From: Pseudomonadota bacterium
GTDB lineage: Bacteria; Myxococcota; Myxococcia; Myxococcales; Myxococcaceae
Direction of reading: 5' to 3'
DNA length: 8,690 nt
Assembly: GCA_023424585.1 (NCBI GenBank)
Contig: JAFADT010000122.1
Location: 1 to 8,690 of the forward strand
In this document: in pieces, positions 1 through 5,957 of the stretch
Layout of the letters: the number at the start of each line of letters is the position of its first letter
Numbering within the stretch: position 1 is the first letter of the stretch
Program-made: the position numbers and the translations under genes
Notes under the pieces: generated by a model
Told to the model about the DNA's origin: nothing
The model's input: only the letters and a program-made list of their open reading frames with translations
The model's database searches: none

Positions 1-747
<747 letters not shown>

Positions 748-900
748 CTCATGTACTCCGCACTCGGGGATGCCATTACGCACGAGCGCCACCCGGGACG
801 GTGGGGCTCGTGAGAACTCGGACTGCTGCTGATACCGGATTGCCGTTACGCGCCGCTCTCACGGGGGGAGTGCGGCGGTGGGCTTGCTCGCGGTGGCTAC

Positions 901-928
901 ATTATTCGCTAACAACATGACGTGTCAT
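901..928 (-). promoter_or_regulatory. Candidate sigma-70-type promoter of the NRPS gene
   Basis: On the minus strand a -35 box ATGACA (923-928, 5 of 6 to TTGACA) is followed after 16 bp by a -10 box AATAAT (901-906, 5 of 6 to TATAAT). It sits in a short AT-rich island within very GC-rich DNA. Transcription would start near 894, giving a leader of about 147 nt. Support beyond the consensus match comes from the decayed NRPS copy upstream: it carries ATGACA-16-AATACT 151 bp from its lost start codon, against 154 bp here. The start site is inferred. Confidence 0.55.
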
Positions 929-929
929 G
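916..929. repeat. Perfect 6-bp inverted repeat over the NRPS -35 box (operator candidate)
   Basis: The sequence CATGAC-GT-GTCATG is a perfect palindrome apart from its 2-bp centre, and it covers the -35 hexamer at 923-928. A dimeric repressor bound here would block RNA polymerase, so it is a candidate operator. The matching promoter-like element at 1649-1676 has ATGACA but not the second arm. Which regulator would bind cannot be told from the window. Confidence 0.4.
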
Positions 930-957
930 AGGACGGCTCGGCGCTCCTGAGGCATCA

Positions 958-980
958 CACGGGGTGAGTAAATCCCCGTG
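958..980. repeat. 7-bp inverted repeat upstream of the NRPS promoter
   Basis: CACGGGG (958-964) and CCCCGTG (974-980) form a perfect stem with a 9-nt loop. An overlapping 5-bp repeat, GTAAA (968-972) and TTTAC (981-985), shares the same bases, so the two pairings exclude each other. Only three T residues follow on the plus strand and none on the minus strand, so a terminator is weakly supported. It could be a second protein-binding site about 30 bp behind the NRPS -35 box. Confidence 0.35.
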
Positions 981-1237
981 TTTACGGCCCCCACCATAGG
1001 AGGGGGCTCTGACGTCGGCGCGGCCACCCGACCCGAAAAGCCGGATCTCAGGTGAGGTCCTGACGAGTTGGGGCCACCAAGGAGCGCGCTGGATGATCCG
1101 TGCGGTGCTCCTGGCTTCCTGGGCGCGGAATTCCCGCGCCGTTCCCAGCCGGAGCGGCGGGCTTCAGCTCCCCGTGGACGGGCGCGGCGCGCTGCGCGAC
1201 GCACGTGCGCGGAGCCTCCGCAGCCTCTCCACGTCGG

Positions 1238-1498
1238 GGCCTCACGCGCCAGGCGCCGGGCCTCATCCTGAGGCGCGCCCGTGAGGTCCCTGCGCTCCAG
1301 GGTGAGCACGGGCTCCGGGGACACCACCTGCACGGGGCCGGAAGCGTCCTCGCGGGAGGGGGTGCGCAGCACCTCGTGACGGCGCACCGCCTCGCGCAGG
1401 GCACGCTCCAGGACGGCCACGTCGAGAGGGCCGTCCTGGCGCACGGCCATGGGCACGTTGAAGAGGGCGGTGCCGCGCTTCGACAGCGCCTGGCTCGG
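1238..1498 (-). pseudogene. Decayed copy of the NRPS condensation-domain 5' end
   Basis: Bases 1238-1475 align without gaps to 316-553 inside the live NRPS gene, with 13 mismatches in 238 positions by my count (about 94-95% identity). Bases from 1476 then align to 725 onwards. A block matching 554-724 is missing: 171 bp, exactly 57 codons. It removes residues 9-65, including the C1 motif, so SKR joins directly to GTALFNVP. The position of the live ATG reads CCG (1496-1498), so there is no start. Eight of the 13 substitutions change amino acids, including RTTF to RTPS in the C2 motif and Trp to Arg, which fits lack of purifying selection. Similarity stops at 1238, well before the HHxxxDG motif, and the frame then runs into unrelated sequence. 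It cannot encode a working C domain. Confidence 0.85.
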
Positions 1499-1648
1499 CT
1501 CATGGACTCCGCACTCGGGGGCGCCGTCGCGGGCGCCACAGCGGGATCGGCGTGCGCGAGAGGTCGGGCCTGCTGCTGACTCGAGCTTGACGCCCTGTGC
1601 TGCTCTCTCGGGAGAAGCGGGAGGGTGGGGCAAATTCACACTGGCCAC

Positions 1649-1676
1649 AGTATTCCGTGGGCAGCCGAGCTGTCAT
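1649..1676 (-). promoter_or_regulatory. Promoter-like element upstream of the decayed NRPS copy
   Basis: On the minus strand ATGACA (1671-1676) is followed after 16 bp by AATACT (1649-1654), the same architecture as the live NRPS promoter candidate at 901-928, at an offset of 748 bp. It is 151 bp from the lost start codon at 1498. It may be a retained promoter that now transcribes a non-coding remnant into the live gene's promoter region. Activity is inferred. Confidence 0.4.
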
Positions 1677-1792
1677 GGGGGCGCCCTGCCGGAAGTCCGA
1701 GTGAATTCGAGTATTTATTGGAAGTGATGGGATCCCCGAACATGCCACCGGAAGGACTCACGGTGTCGCTCCGAGGGGAACCTGCTCGCGGG

Positions 1793-1830
1793 GGCGTCCC
1801 CCCGCCTGGAGGGGGCTCAGGCGGGACGCC
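1793..1830 (-). terminator. Hairpin behind the MscS gene, probable terminator
   Basis: The arm GGCGTCCCGCCTG pairs perfectly with its partner at 1818-1830, except that the partner (1793-1808) carries three extra C residues as a bulge; the loop is 9 nt. That gives 13 GC-rich pairs located 41 bp past the MscS stop codon. No T tract follows on the minus strand, so it may work as a weak or Rho-assisted terminator or as an mRNA-stabilising hairpin. Confidence 0.5.
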
Positions 1831-1870
1831 GGCTCGGGGGCGTCTCGCGCTGAGCCCTCCAGTCCTGCGC

Positions 1871-2707
1871 TCAGCCCGCCTTCGCGAGCGGCGGCGGCGG
1901 CGGCGCGGCCAGCAGGGCCGGCATGGGAACGGTGTAGCCCACGGCCAGGAGGACCTCCGCGATCGCATCGCCGACGTTGGCCTGCGTGTCGTTGAACTCG
2001 GTGGGCTTGCAGAAGATGCACACCGCGAGGATGGGACCCTGGACGGTGAACTCCGCGATCTCCACCTGGGGCTCGGGCGTGGACTGGACGCCCTTCACCG
2101 TGGGCAGGCGCTCCAGCAGGGCCTGCTGCAGCACCCGCACGTCCACGCCGTACACCAGCGGCACCTTGACCGTCATCTTGCGGTGCGGGTGGTGGCTGTA
2201 GTTGATGATGTTGTCGCTGAACATCTGGTTGTTGCCCACGGCGATCCGCACGTTGTCGGACGTGTCGAGCGTGGTGACGAACAGGCCGATCTCCTGGACG
2301 ATGCCCACGACGCCGCCGGCTTCGATCTCCTCGCCCACGCGGAAGGGGCGCAGCACCAGGAGGAAGACGCCCGCGGCGAAGTTGGCCAGCAGGCCGGACC
2401 ACGCGGCGCCGATCGCGATGCCCGCGGCGGCGATCAACGCGGCGAAGGACGTCGTCTCCACGCCCATCAGCCCCAGGATGCCGACGATCAGCATCAGCGT
2501 GAGCGTGCCGGTGAAGAGCGACCCGACGTAGCGGATCAGCGTGGGGTCCAGCTGCCGCCGCTGAAGGCCCAGGTCCAGCACCTTGCGGAAGCCGGCGATG
2601 ATCGTCCGCCCGATGAACCAGAGGAACAGCGCCCCGATGACCTTGAGCAGCAGGGGGAGCGCTTCAGTCAGGGCCAATGCCTTCAGCTGAACAATGACTT
2701 CATCCAT
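1871..2707 (-). CDS. MscS-family small-conductance mechanosensitive ion channel
   Basis: The 278-residue protein is close to E. coli MscS in length (286). MscS is a homoheptameric inner-membrane channel that opens under membrane tension and releases solutes during hypo-osmotic shock. Predicted membrane segments are TM1 (about 17-40), TM2 (57-83) and the Gly/Ala-rich pore helix TM3 (86-120), followed by PFRVGEEIE (121-129), a hallmark of the family just before the beta domain. NNQMFSDNIINYS (159-171) matches the conserved PNG/NIINFS region. The C-terminal alpha/beta domain ends in a proline run (PPPPP) and a short basic tail. The ATG at 2705-2707 is preceded by AAGGGAG with 8 nt spacing. It lies alone: 220 bp separate it from the lipoprotein gene, and a hairpin follows the stop. 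The substrate could also be small metabolites, as in other MscS-like channels. Confidence 0.95.
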   Translation of the reverse strand: MDEVIVQLKALALTEALPLLLKVIGALFLWFIGRTIIAGFRKVLDLGLQRRQLDPTLIRYVGSLFTGTLTLMLIVGILGLMGVETTSFAALIAAAGIAIGAAWSGLLANFAAGVFLLVLRPFRVGEEIEAGGVVGIVQEIGLFVTTLDTSDNVRIAVGNNQMFSDNIINYSHHPHRKMTVKVPLVYGVDVRVLQQALLERLPTVKGVQSTPEPQVEIAEFTVQGPILAVCIFCKPTEFNDTQANVGDAIAEVLLAVGYTVPMPALLAAPPPPPLAKAG

Positions 2708-2742
2708 GGAGCGAACTCCCTTGACCTGGGGCCGGGGGTGCG

Positions 2743-2759
2743 CCGTGCGTTTTGCACGG
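2743..2759. repeat. 6-bp inverted repeat in the MscS leader
   Basis: CCGTGC (2743-2748) and GCACGG (2754-2759) form a perfect repeat around a 5-nt T/A-rich centre, 35 bp upstream of the MscS start codon. It may be an operator or a leader hairpin. No convincing -35/-10 pair could be fixed in the 2708-2927 gap, so its role is open. Confidence 0.3.
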
Positions 2760-2927
2760 GACCGGCCACGGCAGGCAAGCCGAGCTGCCTTGAATCCAAA
2801 GATTTCCTGGAGGGCATTCCTGACCCATCCGTCTGGCGCGGACGCCCCCGAGGCGTGGACGCGTCAGGGCTCGTGAAGCACGGCCAGCGTGGCGGCGCTT
2901 CGGAGGGAAGGGGCGCCGCGGAGGGCC

Positions 2928-3575
2928 TCAGTCACCCTGGATGGCGGCCTGCCAGTCCCCGTCCGCGGAGATGCCCACGCGCATGCCGATGTAGCTCTTC
3001 TCCTTGCGCATGTCGGCGATCATCTCGTCTGGGTAGATGCCCTGGAGCAGCGCGAAGTCCCCGTCGGTGGCGTCCTTGCGGAAGGCGGTGGGCCACCAGT
3101 AGACGTCCCCTTCCTGGAAGAAGGGGAGGTTGAGGACGTGGACCAGCCGCGCCAGCACCGGCTGCGGGCTCTCCTGCCACTCCTCCTGGATGCGCCAGGT
3201 GGTGGCCATGTCCTGGTCGGGGTCGTAGGAGAAGCGCACGCTCTGGCCCTTCTCGTCGCCCAGCTTCTGGAGGCCCGCGTAGTCGCACGCCACGGCGGCC
3301 TTGATGATGCGCTCGCGCATGGACGCCACGGCCGGGGGCAGGGGCTTCGCGGGGGGCCTGGGGATGGGGTTCAGGCGGCTCGCCGAGCACGACGCCGCGG
3401 CCGGAGCGCTGACCCCGCTCGGCTTGGAGGCAGGTGGGGCAGGCGGCGGGGCGGGCTTGGGCGGGGTGGGCATGGTCGGGCTCGGGGTGGGGGACGCCTC
3501 GGGCGTCCGGGGTGACTCCGTGCAGGCCAGGCAGGCGGCGAGGAGACCAGCGGATAGCAGGGGAGCGCGGTTCAT
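2928..3575 (-). CDS. Predicted lipoprotein of unknown function
   Basis: The 215-residue product begins with a short lipoprotein signal: basic N-terminus, hydrophobic core and lipobox LAAC, with Cys15 as the likely lipidated residue. A Pro/Thr/Ala-rich linker follows (about 20-82), then a compact C-terminal domain (about 86-215) with the landmarks ACDYAGLQKL (96-105), TTWRIQEEWQESPQPVLARL (125-144), YWWPTAF (159-165) and a terminal YIGMRVGISADGDWQAAIQGD-like ending. This layout (a helix with DYAGL, a W-P-x-AF motif, a final G-hydrophobic-DG-W segment) resembles uncharacterised secreted domains I have seen in other high-GC bacteria, but I cannot name the family. The ATG at 3573-3575 is preceded by GGGGG. 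The longer reading to 3704 is rejected because it crosses the tRNA terminator and lacks a signal peptide. Expected location is the cell envelope. Confidence 0.8.
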   Translation of the reverse strand: MNRAPLLSAGLLAACLACTESPRTPEASPTPSPTMPTPPKPAPPPAPPASKPSGVSAPAAASCSASRLNPIPRPPAKPLPPAVASMRERIIKAAVACDYAGLQKLGDEKGQSVRFSYDPDQDMATTWRIQEEWQESPQPVLARLVHVLNLPFFQEGDVYWWPTAFRKDATDGDFALLQGIYPDEMIADMRKEKSYIGMRVGISADGDWQAAIQGD

Positions 3576-3660
3576 GTCCCCCAGGTCTAGTCCATCACAC
3601 GCGGCGAGCGGACAGGAGCCCGCGCCCGCTGTGCACGAGCCGCCACGCGGAAAGGCAAAG

Positions 3661-3698
3661 GCCCGGAATCCCTGGGATTTCTCCCAATGATTCCGGGC
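3661..3698 (-). terminator. Intrinsic terminator of tRNA-Arg
   Basis: GCCCGGAATC (3661-3670) pairs perfectly with GATTCCGGGC (3689-3698). After a 2x2 internal loop, TGGGA (3673-3677) pairs with TCCCA (3682-3686) around a 4-nt loop, giving 15 pairs in all. On the minus strand the stem is followed by CTTTGCCTTT, unusually T-rich for this DNA. It starts 11 bp after the tRNA 3' end and also insulates the lipoprotein gene. Confidence 0.85.
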
Positions 3699-3709
3699 CC
3701 TCACGTCTG

Positions 3710-3783
<74 letters not shown>

Positions 3784-3805
3784 AGAACCGCTTTCCGGTG
3801 CCGGA

Positions 3806-3834
3806 GGAGTAACCGAAGTCCCCAGGCGACGCAA
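3806..3834 (-). promoter_or_regulatory. Weak candidate promoter for tRNA-Arg
   Basis: On the minus strand TTGCGT (3829-3834) is followed after 17 bp by TACTCC (3806-3811). The start would be near 3799, about 16 nt before the mature tRNA 5' end. A 12-bp palindrome, TCCGGTGCCGGA-type, lies at 3794-3805 in the presumed leader. The hexamer matches are poor, but position and spacing fit. Confidence 0.3.
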
Positions 3835-3879
3835 GCACGCATTCCAGGCCCAGCGCACGGGTGTCCGGGAGCCCAGACC

Positions 3880-4728
3880 TCAGCTTTGGGGCGGAGCGGG
3901 CCAGTCCCAGGCTCGTCCGAAGCGGGCCGTGCAATGCCAGAGCTTCTTGAGCTGCTGCGGCTCCACCGACGCGTCCGCGCGCGCCCGGCCCAGGATGCGC
4001 GGCGTGAGGCGCTCGTCCTCCGCGAGCCGCTCCGCGAGCCGGAGGGTGTCCTCGCCCCGGTAGCCCGGGTGCTGGCGCAGCGTGCTCAACGTGACGGCAT
4101 GGCCCGGATGCCACTCCACGCGGACGCCCAGCGCGCGCGCCTCGTCCTCGACGGGGGTCCCCGCGTAGCTGGGGTCGAGCACCAGGGCCTCGATGTCCTC
4201 CGGAATCCGGAGGTCGCCATGGACGTGGGCCTCGATGTACCAGTCCAGCGGATCCTCGAACCGCGCGGCCTCCGCCAGGCCAACCAGGGCCATCCGCTCG
4301 GAGGTCCCGAAGGACGTGGGCTCGAAGACGCTGTCCGGGAAGCAGAAGCTGGCGCGGTCCAGCGCGCCTTCCGTGAGCCGGAAGTAGCTGGAGCCGAAGC
4401 GCGGCGAGCCGCCGTACGGGTCGCGCCGGAAGTCGAGCGAGCCATACTTGGGGCGCTCACTGGCGTGGCGCGCGTCATAGAAGCCGTTGAAGAGGCGGCT
4501 CTCCCACCGCCAGCGGGCACCGCCGGGAAACGCCGTGAGCCCTCCGTTGCTCGTGCGCGTCTCGAACTGGGAGCGGTACAGGCCGTCCCGCCGCATCGCC
4601 GCCAGGACGCCGCCGCCCTCGAAGATGGCATCCGGGTGGAAGTGCAGGGTGATCCGGAGCTGGCGGTCCATCGGGCCGCCCCGGGCCTGCGGGTGGATAT
4701 GTTCCAGGGCGGGATGGAGGCGGCGCAT
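3880..4728 (-). CDS. DUF3626 family protein
   Basis: The 282-residue soluble protein has no signal peptide or membrane segment. I recognise the DUF3626 signature: ITLHFHPD (26-33), YRSQFETRTSNGGLTA (51-66), RWRWESRLF (72-80), RPKYGSLDFRRDPYGGSPRFG (92-112), SFCFPDSVFEP (127-137), WYIEAHVHG (163-171), DIEALVLDPSY (178-188) and VEWHPGH (204-210). The family has no established function. The densely conserved polar residues and length suggest an enzyme rather than a structural protein. The ATG at 4726-4728 lies 10 bp after the glycosyltransferase stop with GGAGG 3-4 nt upstream. The alternative Met20 has a poor ribosome site, and residues 5-11 (HPALEHI) look like the usual family N-terminus, so I keep the longer form. 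Spacing implies co-transcription and translational coupling with the glycosyltransferase. Confidence 0.88.
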   Translation of the reverse strand: MRRLHPALEHIHPQARGGPMDRQLRITLHFHPDAIFEGGGVLAAMRRDGLYRSQFETRTSNGGLTAFPGGARWRWESRLFNGFYDARHASERPKYGSLDFRRDPYGGSPRFGSSYFRLTEGALDRASFCFPDSVFEPTSFGTSERMALVGLAEAARFEDPLDWYIEAHVHGDLRIPEDIEALVLDPSYAGTPVEDEARALGVRVEWHPGHAVTLSTLRQHPGYRGEDTLRLAERLAEDERLTPRILGRARADASVEPQQLKKLWHCTARFGRAWDWPAPPQS

Positions 4729-4738
4729 GGTCCTCCGC

Positions 4739-5836
4739 TCAGACGCCCGTCACCTGGCGGATGAACGCGAGCATCCGCGCGCACGTCGCGTCCAGGTCCA
4801 TGTGCTGCTCCGCCATGCGGCGCGACTCCCGTCCCATGGCCGCCAGGGTGTCCGGCTGCTGCACCAGCGCGTCCAGCGTGTTCGCCAGCGCCGCGTAGTC
4901 GCCCACCGGCACGACGCGCCCGTCCACGCCGTCGCGCACCAGCTCCCCCACGCCGCCGGCGGGCGTCGTCACCACCGCCAGGCCCGCCGCCTTCGCCTCC
5001 GCGATGGCCCAGGACGACATGTCCGCCATCGTCGGCAGCACGAAGAGGTCCGCCGCCTGGGCCAGGCGGATCAGCTCCGGCGAGTTCGGCTTCACCCCCA
5101 CGTGGACGCGCACCCCCGGCGGCGCCTCGAAGGAGGCGGACGTCACCACGTCCAGCCGCCAGTTCCTTCGCCGTGTCTCCCGCGCCCAGCGCAAGAGCAG
5201 CTTCCCGCCCTTGCGCCCCAGGTCTCCTCCCACGAAGAGCAGCCGCACCACGCCGTCCCCGGGCTTCTTCTCCGGCGCGGGCCGCCACAGCGCCGTGTCC
5301 ACGCTGGGCCACACGACGTGCACGTTCGCGTCCGGCACGCCGTACTCCTCCACCAGCGAGCGCTTGGTGAACTGCGAGAAGGACAGCATCCCCTTCGCGA
5401 TGGCGTACGTGCGCCGGTGCAGCGCGTGCTTCGCCCGGCCCACCCAGCCCGCGTGCTGCGTGCGCAGGCCGTAGTAGCGCAGGTAGTCCTCCAGCCCGCT
5501 CGGCGTCGCGTCCGTGGAGATGACGCTCGGCACCTGGCGCATGAAGTCGTGCGCCAGGTGCGCCAGCCGCTGCGTGTGCACCACCGCGGCCCGCACCGGC
5601 TCCCGCGCGGAGGCCCGGTGCAGCGCGCTGCGCGTCCGCAGCCCCCCGCGCACCGACAGCCGCGAGCGCACCAGCGGCAGCTGCTCCCAGACGTCATCCG
5701 CGTGCTCGTCGATGGGCAGCCACACCGGCACGACGTCATCGCGGCGCGCCATGGCCCGCTGGAGGTTGTGCAGGAACACCGCGTTGCCGAGCGTCGTCTC
5801 GATGGCGAAGGCGATACGTGGAGGGGATGACGACAT
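4739..5836 (-). CDS. GT4-type (group 1) glycosyltransferase
   Basis: The 365-residue protein has the two-domain GT-B layout. The N-terminal half begins RIAFAIETTLGNAVFLHNL and contains HTQRLAHLAHDF (87-98) in the acceptor-side domain. The linker WPSVDTALWRP (176-186) precedes the nucleotide-sugar domain, with LLFVGGDLGRKGG (199-211). The ADMSSWAIAEAKAAG region (271-285) is the EX7E element of retaining GT4 enzymes, followed by TTPAGGVGELV (290-300). The first Glu of EX7E is Asp272 here; the second is Glu280. The donor and acceptor cannot be told; surface or capsule polysaccharide, or glycosylation of a small molecule, is possible. The start is uncertain. ATG 5834-5836 is chosen because the family fold begins right there, although GGGAGG lies 12 nt upstream. 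An in-frame ATG at 5879-5881 and a TTG at 5906-5908 lack ribosome sites. The DUF3626 gene follows at 10 bp. Confidence 0.9.
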   Translation of the reverse strand: MSSSPPRIAFAIETTLGNAVFLHNLQRAMARRDDVVPVWLPIDEHADDVWEQLPLVRSRLSVRGGLRTRSALHRASAREPVRAAVVHTQRLAHLAHDFMRQVPSVISTDATPSGLEDYLRYYGLRTQHAGWVGRAKHALHRRTYAIAKGMLSFSQFTKRSLVEEYGVPDANVHVVWPSVDTALWRPAPEKKPGDGVVRLLFVGGDLGRKGGKLLLRWARETRRRNWRLDVVTSASFEAPPGVRVHVGVKPNSPELIRLAQAADLFVLPTMADMSSWAIAEAKAAGLAVVTTPAGGVGELVRDGVDGRVVPVGDYAALANTLDALVQQPDTLAAMGRESRRMAEQHMDLDATCARMLAFIRQVTGV

Positions 5837-5924
5837 CCGCGGCGCGAGCCTCCCGGGGGCGGGGAAAGGTCCCTCGCGCATATCAGAGACCGGGCGCTGC
5901 GGCAGCAACGCGATCCCAGGGCAC

Positions 5925-5946
5925 GTGTCCGATTCGAATGGAACAC
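5925..5946. repeat. 22-bp imperfect palindrome upstream of the glycosyltransferase gene
   Basis: The two 11-bp arms match at 9 positions around a perfect ATTCGAAT core (5932-5939), with outer GTGT and ACAC. It lies between the CNNM stop (5958) and the glycosyltransferase start, 89 bp from that start. Size and symmetry fit a dimeric regulator's operator controlling the glycosyltransferase-DUF3626 pair. No sound -35/-10 pair was identified beside it. Confidence 0.4.
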
Positions 5947-5957
5947 TTCGACGCGGG

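Larger units (their letters stand above)
748..1237. other. Intergenic region upstream of the NRPS gene (leader, promoter, remnant DNA)
   Basis: Bases 748-930 hold the NRPS ribosome binding site, a leader of roughly 145 nt and the promoter-like element. This part is alignable to bases 1499-1677 at an offset of 747-751. Bases 930-1237 contain an inverted repeat at 958-980 and otherwise no gene I can support. The frame that reads in from the degenerate NRPS copy continues without homology to about 902. A second minus-strand frame, ending in TGA at 1048, has mostly G/C third positions from about 1235 to 1150 and could be a scrap of another coding sequence; I do not recognise it. Confidence 0.6.
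1499..1870. other. Intergenic region between the NRPS remnant and the MscS gene
   Basis: Bases 1499 to about 1677 continue the similarity to the live NRPS upstream region, much more diverged than the coding part. Shared landmarks are ACTCCGCACTCGGGG, CTGCTGCTGA, GCTCTC and the promoter-like hexamers. Bases 1690-1790 show no gene or clear structure. Bases 1793-1856 hold a long hairpin and a weaker one behind the MscS stop codon. The open minus-strand frames here start in sequence homologous to an untranslated leader, and I do not consider them genes. Confidence 0.6.

Noticed and set aside
902..1648. 248-codon minus-strand frame through the NRPS remnant as an intact gene
   Set aside because: Its start lies in DNA homologous to the live gene's untranslated leader, the NRPS homology is internal and deleted, and the C-terminal third has no similarity to a C domain.
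1238..1680. Duplicated NRPS head as an insertion sequence or mobile repeat
   Set aside because: No terminal inverted repeats, target-site duplication or transposase were seen; the repeat is colinear with gene and promoter.
1625..3133. Long plus-strand open frame (502 codons)
   Set aside because: It is antisense to the MscS and lipoprotein genes, has His/Arg/Gln-rich low-complexity composition typical of the reverse strand of GC-rich genes, and lacks any recognisable domain.
3576..3704. Upstream extension of the lipoprotein to an ATG at 3702-3704
   Set aside because: It would read through the tRNA terminator and replace the clean lipoprotein signal peptide at the true N-terminus.
3886..4764. 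Plus-strand open frame (292 codons) opposite the DUF3626 gene
   Set aside because: It is a shadow of a recognised family on the minus strand, with biased composition and no ribosome site.
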